Of a DNA stretch of 64,000 nucleotides, positions 35,481-47,891 are shown piece by piece. Under the pieces are notes generated by a model. It was not told where the DNA came from and did not search any database. It saw only the letters and a program-made list of their open reading frames with translations. The stretch covers positions 68,838,911 through 68,902,910 of the forward strand of contig NC_090942.1 in the NCBI RefSeq assembly GCF_040807025.1, written 5' to 3'. The stretch's first letter is position 1. The number at the start of each line of letters is the position of its first letter. Both the position numbers and the translations under genes were made by a program. The DNA comes from Struthio camelus (taxonomy: Eukaryota > Chordata > Aves > Struthioniformes > Struthionidae).

Positions 35481-38400
35481 CAGCAGGCCCAAAGGCTCAG
35501 CCAGAACAGATTTCCTGCAGCAGCAGACACTGTGGAAGAGACTTAGGGGTTGGCAGGGAGGGGGTTAAATACGTAACAACATATTGTTATCAGGATTTCT
35601 TTTCTCCCTTATTGCTATTTACAAAGGTCTGTTTTTATAGACCACTTAAGGAAAGCCACTGAACACAAAACACTGTTAGATATGGAAGGACGACAAACTA
35701 AAATAGGGAAAAATTTTTGCTTTCACTGCTGACAACTGTTACTAGCAATCTACTAGCACTTCTAGTTATTTAAAGATGTGAGAACATCTTCATATAACAA
35801 GAGGATTTTTTAGGATGATGCTGTCCTCCTAGTTGAAGGAAAAGAACCAACCCAGATGAAATGACCATGGGGGATCTCTCCACTCCAAGGGTCTGTCCCT
35901 CAAAACATCTACCTGTTTCTGCAGATGCAGTAGTACTGTATCTTGGGAAACTTTGGCACTGCAAGAGCCTGGATTGCAGCAGTGTGGTGCCTTGCCTTAC
36001 TCTTCTAGACAATAAACTGATCTCTGCTAACATAAGTAAAAGACAGGCACAGAGTACCTGGGTGCTTCCCCTGCTTTCACGCAATCCCCAAAAGCCTCCA
36101 AGAGGACATATTTCTTCTCACGAAAGCCTGGGCTTAGTTCAAGCGACTATTCCCTCACGGTCAGTGCTTCAGAGCACCGCAAGGAGACAGGTACAGGGTG
36201 CGCGGACCACACCAGCTCTGCTGCAGGGATTTAAGAGGCTCAGGGGCTGTCTGAGCCTGTTCCTCACGAGCAGGATGCCCTCCTGCCAGCAGAGCCTCTC
36301 AGCACCGTAGGGCGCAGGGAGTGGACCACAGCTCCCGCCAAAGCACTGCACCGAGGTCGGGGTTGCCAAGGACAGCTCGTCTTCCTCCGCACGGCGCCTG
36401 CCACTGGCCATCGTGCCCGCTCGTGCCCTGCTGAGGTGGCTTGTCAGACCCCAGGCTGATGCCTGCCAGTCATTCACACTGGCAACTCCTTCACTCAAAG
36501 AGCAGAAAAACGCATTGGCAGCTCTATCCTCTCTACCGGGGGCGGGGGGGGAGAAAACAAACAAAACCCCCAAAAAAGCAGCAGCGCTTTGACCCACTCC
36601 CTTTGCCCTCCCTGTTGTCCCCAGGCACACGTACCCCGCTATGAAACGCTCCAGGAGGCGAAGAAGAACGCAGAGGGGCAAGAAACACTTGCAGGGGTTT
36701 GACAGGGGCCGCTCAGAATTGGGAGGAACCTTCCACCCTAGAAAATGATTAAACAAGCAAGAGAGCGCACCATGACCTCTCATCCATAGCATGAGCGAGG
36801 GAGGCACCGGGGTGGGTGCCAAGAGGGAAGGGGTGCGGAGAGCAGAAGCAGACACAAGCAGAGCTGTTACCTTATGGAGCGAGCTGTCAGGGCACTAGCC
36901 GAAGGGAAACGTGGAAGCAGGACTGAAAGGTACTGGCTATTTAAAGGGTGCAAAGAAAACTTCTGCCGTGGTGTAATCCTAGACTTCGCCCAACCCACAT
37001 TCCTTCCCCCACCCCGCAGGGCTGGACAAAAACCTACACATGACTGATTTCATGGCCATCACGAAGAGGCTCTCTACCCCTGCCTGCAAGAAGGTCTTTC
37101 TTGTCCTCCGCGCCAGCACGCGCAGGGCTAGCTGGTGCCACACGTCCCCATCCTTCAAACGGCCCCCTCAGTGCCTCCCGCTGCCCGACCCGCTGATCAG
37201 CTCTTCTTCCTCCACTTCCCCCACCCCCATGTGCCTGTTACTCATTCGGTGCACCTTGGTCTCTCTCCCTAATATTTTTCCCCGCAGTAGACAGCAAGCA
37301 GCCAAATTTAAAAAGTGCCCGCGAAGCCTGTGCTGGTCGGAGTCCGCGTCCTGAGCCCTGCTGGGGACAGGTAAGACCTGATCTGTGATTTAACAGTGAA
37401 TTCTCACTGCAGACGTGGCGGTCCCTCCACGGAGCATCACCGGGAGCACATCTCTGGGGGTCCCAATCTGCCGGGGCTGGCAGAGGAGCCCTGAAGCCCT
37501 GCACAGCTCTGGCTGCACTGCAATTCACCACGGCAGCAGGGCAGCACCGGGAGCGGGCCTCCGCTGTGGAAACAAATCCTATTAAGTTTTCCTATTCCTC
37601 ACTAAGGGTCGAAGATGCAGTAACAACGTCACGATCTCTATTCCCTCGCGTGTCTCCCCTAATCACAGGACATTTTTGCTGCTAGTCTTACCCGAGAAGG
37701 AGAAAGAAGTGCAGCATTTCTGCAGTCCCAGGAAATTGCCACAGAGTTCGCAATACCAAGCGACTGGACAATAAAGCGGCAGATGAAAAACAACGCCAAT
37801 ACAAGCAAAGCAACACACAGGGGAAAAAACAGCCCAAGTTCTGCATACCCAGCGCAGGGCTGCAAAATCAGCTATCGCCACTTGAGAAGATCCTGGACTT
37901 ATTGCAGCTGGTTATCTGAAAGCATTAGCTCAGCGCTCAGAGGCCATAAAGACAAACAGAGCTGGGTATTGTTCATAGTAGACAAGCTAGAGCTGTGATG
38001 GTCCAAGGATATAAGTGAGGCAAGGTCTTTAAAATATTTTTATTACACCAACTGAGGAGTATCTGGGGCAAGAGAGAACAAAATCAAACTTTTGGGTTCA
38101 GAGTCCTTTTATTAGGCCTGCAAAGCAGCAGCAAAACCCAGGCTGCATACGGGTAGTTCTCAGAGTTACTGGGAAAAGGACAGGAATGAATGAAACAGCA
38201 AACATTGCAGCGTCACCCTGCTAATCTACGGTGTACCCCCATCCACGCAGTGCTGGGCTCTCTAGAAGGTAAAATTACAGAAGAAACAGGGCACAAGGAC
38301 AGGCAGAGGCAAGGAGCGGATTCTGACCAAGGAGCAATCAAATACACAACTCCTCATCCTGGGAAGAGACAACTGGAATAGAGAGAGAGATGACAGAGGT

Positions 38401-39721
38401 CTAGAAAACAAGAAAACAACAGAGAAGATGAATACACCATTCATTACATCTCATAATGCAACAGCTGATGGCATCCAATGAAACATTCAGATTTAAAACA
38501 AAAGGAAATACTTTTTTTCCTTCCCACTGTGCATAATTAATTAAGCATGGTACCCATTGCCACAGACTATTGCTCAGAAAGGAACTAGACACATTCACAA
38601 AGGACTGCTCCACAGCAGCTATTAAACGGGACGGTCCAAATAAAACATCCCACTCCAGCCCTTAAATTGATGATTATCGGAAACGAGGAAACCGTTCCAG
38701 AGGCAGAGTTGCTCTGGAGGGCGAGCATCAGAGAATATCCCTGCGGGGTTACGATCTGACAGCAACTAGCATAGTTGTTAAATAGTTAGTGCGTGGATAC
38801 AGGTATCAAAAAGGTCAAGGAGTAGCCAAATAATAGCTGGCCTTGTGCAAAAGACATAAGAAGAGAGGAAATTAAGTATGGAACCATTTCTCAAAATTCT
38901 CAAAACTATTGTGTACATCGGCGTTGCTACACAAATATCCCTGGCTAACAACGATAACTACTGTGCACCAGTGACAATATTCTTATCAGCCGTTTCAGTA
39001 GAAGACAAGCTAATTGGCAGGCACTAATAGAGTACGATAGGAAAGTATGTAATCAAATAAACTATTTGACTTCCACACAGTCAGATAAGACTGCACCGAA
39101 AGCAACAGTAAGTTAAAAATGAAAACAAAAGTTCAGTGTAAACATAGCAAGCAGCAAGGAGAAATATTGCATCTACCAGTGTGAAAGAAAGCTGGAAAAT
39201 CCTGAGCAAAGCATATTTAAAGTAAAACAACACTTTTCATGTCTTCTGAGAAGAAACAGGAAAAAGCCCATATGGTTCTGGGAGACGTTACTTGAGAAAT
39301 CTGAGAGCCTAAAAAAAAATCATCTTTTTACTGAAGATGGGAAGAGAAGAGAAACAACAAATATCACAAAGGATCAGTTAAGACTACAGGAAAAAGATGA
39401 GTGCAATACACATTTTTAAAATTGCAGAAGGCAAGAAAGCTGAAAGGGACTTTAATCAGCTCAGAGACAATGAAAATCTATAGCGAAAAATGAAAAGGAT
39501 GAAATTAACTGTCTAAGATTTTGCGTTTGTAACCATATCTAAGACAAACGGAAGAGCTGGGACAATCACACAAAATCCCAGGAATTAGATTTCAAGAAAC
39601 AAGTAAATAGATATGGAAGAAAGTGTATCTAAAAAAAAAAGGAACAAGCCTAGGTAACGTACACCCTATAATAACAACAGAATAATTTAATCCTCAAACC
39701 TACCAAGATAATGCTGTTTAA

Positions 39722-39760
39722 ATATATATACACATACATATGCACACACACATATATACA
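39722..39760 (+). repeat. AT/AC-rich simple repeat
   Basis: ATATATATACACATACATAT is followed by GCACACACACATATATACA, an alternating purine-pyrimidine microsatellite. Confidence 0.9.
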
Positions 39761-42700
39761 TTTTATTTATATGGATAAGAACTCCAGCAAAGGGCTTTTG
39801 CAGTAGCACTGCGCTACCGACGGTCACACAGCTGTAACACTGCCAGGTGGCGGCAGAACATTTTCTCTCAGCGCCACAAGGCTGGAGAGCGACAGCTGTC
39901 GTTCTGCGCCTGTCACACGTGCATCCCTGCCGTGCCATCCCCCACGATGGCACCAGGGGGTTATGCTGCGGTCATCTCACGTGTCAATGGTGGGAAACGT
40001 GAGCCTGCCTACTTAATAATCCCCCAGAAGCTTCTGCCACAGGAGGAGCACAAAACTCGAGGCAGTGCCAGCTCACGTAGTTATGCCCCTCCAAGCGCTA
40101 CCCCATGCTTTTGAGCACTTACCTGGTGCTACCTCTTTCTGTCCCTGAAGCAGCCCGCACTGCAGTGGCAACCGAAGTGATACCTCCCCAAGGAGGTTTT
40201 GAAGCTTCCAAGTCTCCACAAACTGCTCACCTGCCCCAGCCGTCACAAGGGCAGAGCACTGCCAGTGCATCGGGCACATGTGGGACGTTTCTGGCTTAGC
40301 TGGTTCTCCCCTACACCCATTTTGGAGAAAAGGCTACTGATTCCTCTCCTCAAATCCACGTTACGTTTTGCTTATATTTCTGTTTACAATACTTATCAAG
40401 ATTTCTTTCTTCAGTTTTGTCCCATTCTTCCACCAGCAGTTGAGCTCATGCTGTGTGGGAAGCGCTCACTGCCAGAATATGCAAGCCTGGAACAAGCTTT
40501 ACCTGGAGATAACAAGGTACTTTGACATTTTATGGGTCAGACGTGCACAGGAGCTGGCCCCAGCCACATCCTGCAAAACCAACACATGTGAGTGCTGGCG
40601 CTGGACTTGCTCTTGCTGGTAGAAAGCCACAGAAACTTCTCCCAGGTTTGATCTTGCATCACACCTACATCAAGCTGAGCAAGGAAATAGCTTATTTAGA
40701 TGTCTTTCCTCCAAAGCACTGATCCACCTCCAGCCTCCTGGAGAGGTGCTTCAAACCCAAAAGAAGGAAGGATTCAAAGCCACATGCTTAAAGGAACAAT
40801 TAGGAGAAAAGAAGAGAGGAAAGATAGTTACTGGGAGAGGTACATCGTCTTTTACTACAGTGCAAGTAGCAGTGACTTTCAAATGAACTTGCTCTCCTAA
40901 TCCACTGAAGTGCTTCTAGGAGAATGGCTGGGGCATGCCTGTGGCCGCTGCTTAGGCGTTCTCGAGGTGAGGAAGCCACCAGTTGCTTCCTCTTTGACAT
41001 TTGCTCCATGCATGAGCTGAACACTGAAAGCAGTTACATGCCCCACTTCCACCTCCCCCCCTGCTCCTCTGCCACACATGACAAACTACCTCCATGCGCT
41101 TAAGAGCTGTGTAATCTCACAAGGCACCTCCCAGCTTCCAAGAACCCAATTTGCTGTTATATTATCTGGGAACCAAAGGCCACAGCAAATACGATGCATA
41201 TCCTCTGTCTGATAAGCACTGTGCTACTGGCCTTTTCAGCTTGAAAACATCATTAAGCTTAAGCGAACATGGCTGTAGAAAAATAGAATTGTTGAAATAT
41301 GCACAGAAAGTGAATAAATAGAGGCTGATCTTGGCTGGCACACTACAGGAACCTGGAGACCACTCAGCAGAGAAAGAAGCCATAGCAAGCACAAAGGAGC
41401 GATTCCTGCCTGAACCAGTAAGTTCACAGAAGGACTCCTGTATTTTGAAACCATGGCAGAAACCTAAAGTCATTGCAAGAGCTCGCAAAGTACATAGGAG
41501 CAGTTTCCTCTGGCAGAAAATATTACTACAAGTGTTTTGACAACTTCATTCAACTGGACAATGCAGCTTTCCGAGTGAATATTTGCTTTCAAATAACAAC
41601 GTGAGTGACCAGAATCCAAAGCCAAGAAGAATCATTTCCACATGGGACAGCTGCAGACTCACAGTGGCCTCACTTCCGCGCCCAGGTTGTTTCATGCAAG
41701 ATATGTAGGCCTGCGGATACCATGCTCTGCATACAGAAGATAAACGGATGAGGCTGCCGCAGTAGCCAGAGTTCACTGCCCAGCTTGAACGCAGGACCGT
41801 GGGCTCACAGTGAGTACAGAAGTAGGGAACCCCCTCCTGAAGGTGCCACTGCCGCACCCGACAGCTCCTCTGCGTGCAGAGGGCAGTGGTGATACTTGTA
41901 TTTTACTTGGTGCATAGGCCGCCGGTGTGCTGGTGAGCCCCTCTCTATGCACCTCTGATCACAGGTCAAAAATGGTAGAACATGGCCGTTAGGAAAGGTA
42001 GATCAGTTTAGGCTAGAAGGACTGTGGCCTCAGGCCCCCTTTGGCTGCAGTATGAATTCCTAATCACGTTATAGAGGGGCAGCAACAGAACTGCAGATTC
42101 CCTTAGTCACTATCTCAGCTATGTCCGGTCCCAGTGGTTTCCCCCACGGGAACAGGATGGAAACAGCAGCATGTTTCGGGTGTGCGCTTGCATGTCTGGA
42201 ACCAACAAAGCCAAGATTAAGTCAGGAATGTGCAAGCATTCGTATTGCATGTGTGAGTATAAGTGCAGGAGGACTACATAGGCAGGCATATCTGCAATGC
42301 TTTGCATCTTACCTCTGCTTGGACTTCTGCTTAGTAGCTTGCCTCTCTCATAAATGTCCTTAGCACATGTGAGCAGGGAACAGGTTTTTTTCCCCTATTC
42401 AGATTTCAAAAACATCCTGATTTTACTTACGGACAAAAATAAAACCACTTCAAAATTTCAGCAAGATCATGCAGTAACAAGCATATATATACGTTCATAA
42501 TATACATAGCATAATTTAAACAATGATTAAGTAAAAAGCACTGGCAGTTTTACTGAAAACTCTTGAGTGTGGAGTCTTCAAGCTTTTCAGCATCTCCTCC
42601 TTTCCTCCCATCTCCAGCAGCTCCCTGTTCCTCAGGGCTCTTTTCTAGTTCCACTTTGCCACAGACTGGGAAGCCTGAACAAACACTTGCTGAGTAAGTG

Positions 42701-43235
42701 CAGGGATAGAGCTCTCAGCACGTTTTCGGAAGAGGGAAGGGTTCACGACCTTTCTGAAGACCAGTTATCTACCTCATGATGTGAAAATAGATAGTTTGCA
42801 TTAAGAAAATAAAACTCACCATCCAGTTAGCTGTTGCAGCCAAGGAGTGAATTAGAGGGCATTTTTTGTATCAGGAACAATATGCCATCGGAAATCATCA
42901 TTTCGGAGTGGTAACGATAGCACTATTGCTCAAGTGGCCCAGAAGGCAGACATAAGACCAGCAGACTGATCATGTGCAGTGCAGATGAGGGGGTAGAGAA
43001 GGAACGGTATAGCAGTCGGGAGATGATGGTCTTTCCTTATGCTCTGCACACCTTACTCAGGTAAAGATTATAAAGCTAAAACAGACTCTCTGCAGTAACA
43101 ACAAAACCAAGCTATTGACAGGGATTTTAGATGTTGCTGCACCCTATTTGCCTGGAAGAGGGATGTTCTGGGAGGTAAAAGGAAAAGCATTTCTCAGAGA
43201 TGAAACAGGCTTGCACCTGCTCAACTGACTCTTAT

Positions 43236-43254
43236 ACACACACACACACACACA
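43236..43254 (+). repeat. (AC)n microsatellite
   Basis: About nine uninterrupted AC units. Confidence 0.95.
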
Positions 43255-46200
43255 AAAGTAATCTAGTTTCAAATAGGCAGGGTGTTAAGCAACATTCGCA
43301 GAGCATCTGTTCATATTTATTTATGTGCTTGAAGAGAAAAAAGGATACTTTCTAATTCAATAGACTTACTTAGCTGGTAACTACTCAGGAATGCAAAGCT
43401 TCCAATCTGGGAGGAAATCCAATAGATAAATATTTATTTATTGACAAAATGAGACTAAGTTTTAAAAAAGTTTCTCGGAAATAAATGATGCTGTAATTAG
43501 AGATGACAAAGTGAAAGACTTTGGCATTTCAAAAAGGTCAATAAGAAATAAAACACGGGTCCAAGTTTCCCAGCCTCCAAAAATCAGCAATTCATGAAAT
43601 TGTTAAAAAGCCCGTCTTGCCAGGAAGCGTATCTCTTCAAAACATTCCAAGCAGCCCTAATCTCGGCATCAGGAATGCCGCGGCTGAGCTCTTAGGTCAG
43701 CACTGCGCGCAGGCGGGAGCAGGCGAGCTCAACTTGGAGACGGACGGGCCGAGATCACAGAGCCAAGGTCCTAAATGATACCTGCCATCCCCACAGGGCT
43801 CCGCTGCGGAGAGCGTCAGCTGCCAGCTGCTACTTGTCAGAAAGGTTTCGTCTCTCGTTCTGATTCTGTAGCCAGCTCCAGCCCGAGGCACAGCAGAAGG
43901 AAGTAAGGCAACTGTGCTCCCTATCTTCCTAACCTTAGTCTTTCTAGTCTGCCTAGGCCTCTGCCATATATATTATATAGAGAGGCAGAGAGTGCAGGGC
44001 ACCACTGCAGACAGAGAAAAAACGATCTCCTCTCATATACTGAACGAAGTCAGTGGTTGGTGAGGCTTTGAAACATAACGTGAGCAAAAGATCCAGAGCC
44101 TTTAGACATCTCCAAAGATGGATGGGATTCTGCCTGAAGCAAGCTTTGTATTGAGTATGATCTCCTGACTGCAAGTCATTCCTGTTCTGATGGCCAGTTG
44201 CAACATATCATAGTCCTGAGTCTCTTTCTTTCAGGCTTAAACATTTTTTTCCCCCCTCAGAAATTTAGGTAAAGAGTCATCTACAAGTTTTGCTTATTTA
44301 AGTAAGTGGGGTCATCCAGTCAACAGGACGAATGGCCATAGAAGAGTAGGCTGGTGCCCAGGCAGTAAACAGAGTTATTAGCAAAGCCATGTGCTGCAGA
44401 GTGGGTAGCTCAGTAGCATGGCATGGCTTGAGAGCAGCCATCTCCAGAAGAAGCAAAGGGAGTGCACACACATAGCTCAAATTGTCACTTCCGAATATCA
44501 AGTTCCAAGCCTCCAAGCCATATTACTCTTTCAGCACCGTGAATTCATATATTGTTGTCCATCTGAAATAAAACACACAGGGGCTGCACCAAGAGGTCAG
44601 TCGAAAAAAATACTCACACACCAGAATGGCAGGTTAACTACTTTCCTTCAGCCAGACAGGCTCATAGCATCACTGCACTTTTTGACAACAGAGACCTAAT
44701 TCCTGGCTGCTGCAAGTTCAGGTACTGCTTGCCAATCATCTGGTGAGTGATGGAAATCTTTCATCAAGTCAGTCACCAACCACAGCCCAGATGTGCAATT
44801 TGCATGGTGATCAGAGAAAAAGATGCAAGCTTCCCTGGTGATGTGTCCAGACAGAGGAAATAGTCAAAAATACGGAGCCAGCCAAACTTTCAGTCTTGGC
44901 ATTCACCATAACAGGGATCTAGGGGAAAAGAATTGGTCTTAATATTCTTATTTGCCCTACAACTTTCCTACTGCAAAACTCAAATTGCACACCAGTATCA
45001 GCATATTCCGTACTGCTAGAACAGAAGCTGCAGATTTATGCCAGAGCAAATCGGAAAATAGACTTTTTTCTTCTTGCTGTCCAAATCTGGTCCTAGTAAT
45101 GCTAACGGCCAGGACATATCACTCAGCACACTGAGGAGGAACTACAAAAGTTAAAGGGTCTTCAGAAGGAAGGAACTTACTGGAGAGAGAAAAACTATGT
45201 TTTGTCCGTGCCACCACAGTGAGGAACCTCAGTGATGTGACACATGGCTTGTTGACCATCGCAGGTAACAGCTCACAGCCACTCTCAAAGGTATTCAGAA
45301 GATGCATATGCACTTAGTTCTGTTTCCAAGCTCAGCCCACTGCTGCCCGGAAGACTTCACTGCAGAGCCTCTTCATTTCCAGCAATCGGCTCACTGGGAG
45401 AAGCTGGAGACCAGCCAGGGCTGACACTAGAGCAAAAACATGCTAACTTGAATGGAGAATGCCTACTGCTTGTAGGCAAGGAACGGCAGCTCTGCGTTTC
45501 TCCGCAGTGGCGGAAAGGAATACTGAGCTAGAAGGTAGCAAAAGCTTTAGAGATGCAGTCTGTGGTTTTATAGCTCCTCTAAGAGTAGACAGGCAGCACT
45601 AGCTGCGTCCAAAGTCAGACCTCTCCTGCCGGGAAGGGAAAGTAGCTGGGGAGGAGCAAAAAGTGCCTGCAAAGGGAACTCGGCCATATTCCTTTTGGCC
45701 TCATTTCCCTTAGAGCAGAGATATCCCAAGGTATAATTGGAAGGCTTGAAGGGAAGAAGGATTAAAAAGCATGAAAAGCAATTCTATTTCTTTGAGATCA
45801 ATGTAGTTTAGAGAGAAACAGGGACCTAGAACAGCAGCTTCTTAGGACAATGCAGAGCAAGGGGACTTTCAGGTCTTTTTGCAGAAATTGCAGGAGTTGC
45901 ATGTGCAGTTTGTCACCACCAGTCTCTGCACACTCTTTACACAGGGGTTACACAAAGAAGTGCCCATTTTCTGCTCCAAACAGGAATTTGACCTTTCAGC
46001 TTCCTACAGTTGCCTTCTACTCAGCAAGGGAAAGAGAGCCTCACCACTTTCTAAACTGTGAATAACCTTACTGTTGCTGTGAAGTCTTCCATTCTTTGTT
46101 ATTTGTTTAGTTTTGTATATTCTGTAATTTAATACACTTAAATCCTGGGGTACGAGGTCTAAACAGACAGTCTCAAGCATTTTTCTACTAGGGAAATTAG

Positions 46201-46384
46201 TGCTCAAATCTTCAATACCCGGTGCATGCATGCACGTTCAGGAACAGCAGAGGATCCTTTTAGAGCATTGTTCTTGCACGTTTACTATTTAATTTATAAG
46301 TTGCCACCCATTCCTTTCTAACATGCAGCTTTCAAAAATACTAGATACAAAAAAAATTAAAACATCATAAACATTATAGGAAGT

Positions 46385-47886
46385 CTAGGCCTCTCTCCAT
46401 CACGCTAGGCCTCTCTCCATCATCTTTGAAAGGTCCTGGAGATCAGGAGAGGTGCCTGAGGACTGGAAGAAAGCCAATGTCACGCCAGTCTTCAAAAAGG
46501 GCAAGAAGGAGGAGCCAGGAAACTACAGGCCTGTCAGCCTCACCTCCATCCCGGGAAAGGTGATGGAACAGCTCATCCTGGAGGTCATCACTAAGCATCT
46601 GGAGGACAAGAAGGTGATCAGGAGTAGTCAGCATGGATTCACCAAAGGGAAATCATGCTTGACCAATCTGATAGCCTTCTATGACAGAATGACTGGCTGG
46701 GTAGATGAGGGCAGAGCAGTGGATGTTGTCTTTCTGGACTTCAGCAAGGCTTTTGACACTGTCTCCCATCACATCCTCCTAGGGAAGCTCAGGAAGTGTG
46801 GGCTAGATGAGTGGACGGTGAGGTGGCTTGAGAACTGGCTGGATGGCCGAGCTCAGAGGGTTGTGGTGAATGGCGCAGAGTCAAGTTGGAGGCCTGTGGC
46901 TAGTGGTGTCCCCCAGGGGTCAGTCCTGGGCCCAGTCTTGTTCAATATATTCATCAATGACCTGGAGGAAGGGACAGAGTGCACCCTCAGCAAGTTTGCT
47001 GATGATACTAAACTGGGGGGAGTGGCTGACACACCAGAAGGCTGTGCTGCCATTCAGAGGGACCTGGACAGGCTGGAGAGCTGGGCGGAGAGGAACCTCC
47101 TGAAGTTCAACAAAGGCAAGTGCAAGGTCCTGCACCTAGGCAGGAATAATCCCATGCACCAGTACAGGCTGGGGACTGACCTGTTGGAAAGTAGCTCTGC
47201 CGAGAAGGACCTGGGAGTGCTGGTGGACAACAAGTTAAACATGAGGCAGCAGTGTGCCCTTGTGGCCAAGAAGGCCAATGGGATCCTGGGGTGCATTAGG
47301 CAGAGTGTTGCCAGCAGGTCGAGGGAGGTGATCCTGCCCCTCTATTCAGCCCTGGTGAGGCCTCACCTGGAGTACTGTGTCCAGTTCTGGGCTCCCCAGT
47401 ACAAGAGAGACATGGCACTGCTGGAGAGAGTCCAGCGGAGGGCTACCAAGATGATTAGAGGGCTGGAGCACCTCTCCTATGAAGAAAGACTGCAAGAGCT
47501 GGGCCTGTTCAGCCTGGAGAAGAGAAGATTGAGAGGGGATCTCATCAACGTGTACAAGTATCTGAAGGGGGAGTGTCAAGAGGATGAGGCCAGCCTCTTC
47601 TCCGTGGTGCCCAGCAACAGGACAAGAGGCAATGGGCAGAAACTGAACCACAGGAAGTTCCATCTGAACCTGAGAAAAAACTTCTTCACTGTGAGGGTGA
47701 CAGAGCATTGGAACAGGTTGCCCAGAGGGGTGGTGGAGTCTCCTTCCCTGGAGATATTCAAAACCCGTCTGGATGTGATCCTGGGCAATGTGCTCTAGGT
47801 GACCCTGCTTGAGCAGGGAGGTTGGACTAGATGATCTCCAGAGGTCCCTTCCAACCTAAACGATTCTGTGATTCTGTGATTCTGTG
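46385..47886 (+). mobile_element. young 5'-truncated CR1 LINE
   Basis: A non-LTR retrotransposon of the avian CR1 family. The 3' end reads GGTTGGACTAGATGATCTCC and then CTTCCAACCTAAACGATTCTGTG, ending in three ATTCTGTG units at 47863-47886, the standard CR1 terminus. The 5' end is cut within the reverse transcriptase region, as for most CR1 copies. The terminal block CTAGGCCTCTCTCCATCA occurs twice with a 20-bp period (46385-46402, 46405-46422). GAAGTC flanks the element on both sides (46380-46385 and 47886-47891, one shared base at each end), a possible short target-site duplication. It inserted between SLC6A13 and KDM5A, on the strand opposite to both. Confidence 0.95.
46410..47798 (+). CDS. 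CR1 ORF2 fragment: reverse transcriptase C-terminal part, uninterrupted
   Basis: The frame is open from the truncated 5' end to a TAG at 47796-47798 and starts without an ATG ([16 protein letters not shown]). Reverse-transcriptase blocks are present in order: [53 protein letters not shown] and the catalytic FADDTK, followed by LGVLVDN and the CR1 C-terminal region ending [12 protein letters not shown]. The endonuclease half of ORF2 and all of ORF1 are missing, so it cannot move on its own. The intact frame argues for recent insertion. Confidence 0.93.
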   Translation, partial: PLSIIFERSWRSGEVPEDWKKANVTPVFKKGKKEEPGNYRPVSLTSIPGKVMEQLILEVITKHLEDKKVIRSSQHGFTKGKSCLTNLIAFYDRMTGWVDEGRAVDVVFLDFSKAFDTVSHHILLGKLRKCGLDEWTVRWLENWLDGRAQRVVVNGAESSWRPVASGVPQGSVLGPVLFNIFINDLEEGTECTLSKFADDTKLGGVADTPEGCAAIQRDLDRLESWAERNLLKFNKGKCKVLHLGRNNPMHQYRLGTDLLESSSAEKDLGVLVDNKLNMRQQCALVAKKANGILGCIRQSVASRSREVILPLYSALVRPHLEYCVQFWAPQYKRDMALLERVQRRATKMIRGLEHLSYEERLQELGLFSLEKRRLRGDLINVYKYLKGECQEDEASLFSVVPSNRTRGNGQKLNHRKFHLNLRKNFFTVRVTEHWNRLPRGVVESPSLEIFKTRLDVILGNVL

Positions 47887-47891
47887 AAGTC

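Larger units (their letters stand above)
35196..46379. other. upstream of SLC6A13, no gene recognised
   Basis: The non-coding first exon and promoter of SLC6A13 should lie here. GC and CpG content rise around 36170-37560, the best promoter candidate, but no exon can be fixed. It contains small repeats at 35434-35480, 39722-39760 and 43236-43254. The remaining sequence is AT-rich and without recognisable features. Confidence 0.5.

Noticed and set aside
36169-36855. 228-codon open frame on the minus strand upstream of SLC6A13
   Set aside because: GC-rich DNA gives long chance frames. There is no domain, no family similarity and no splice context.
39722-39760. TATATA stretch as a promoter TATA box
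   Set aside because: It is a simple repeat with no nearby gene start.
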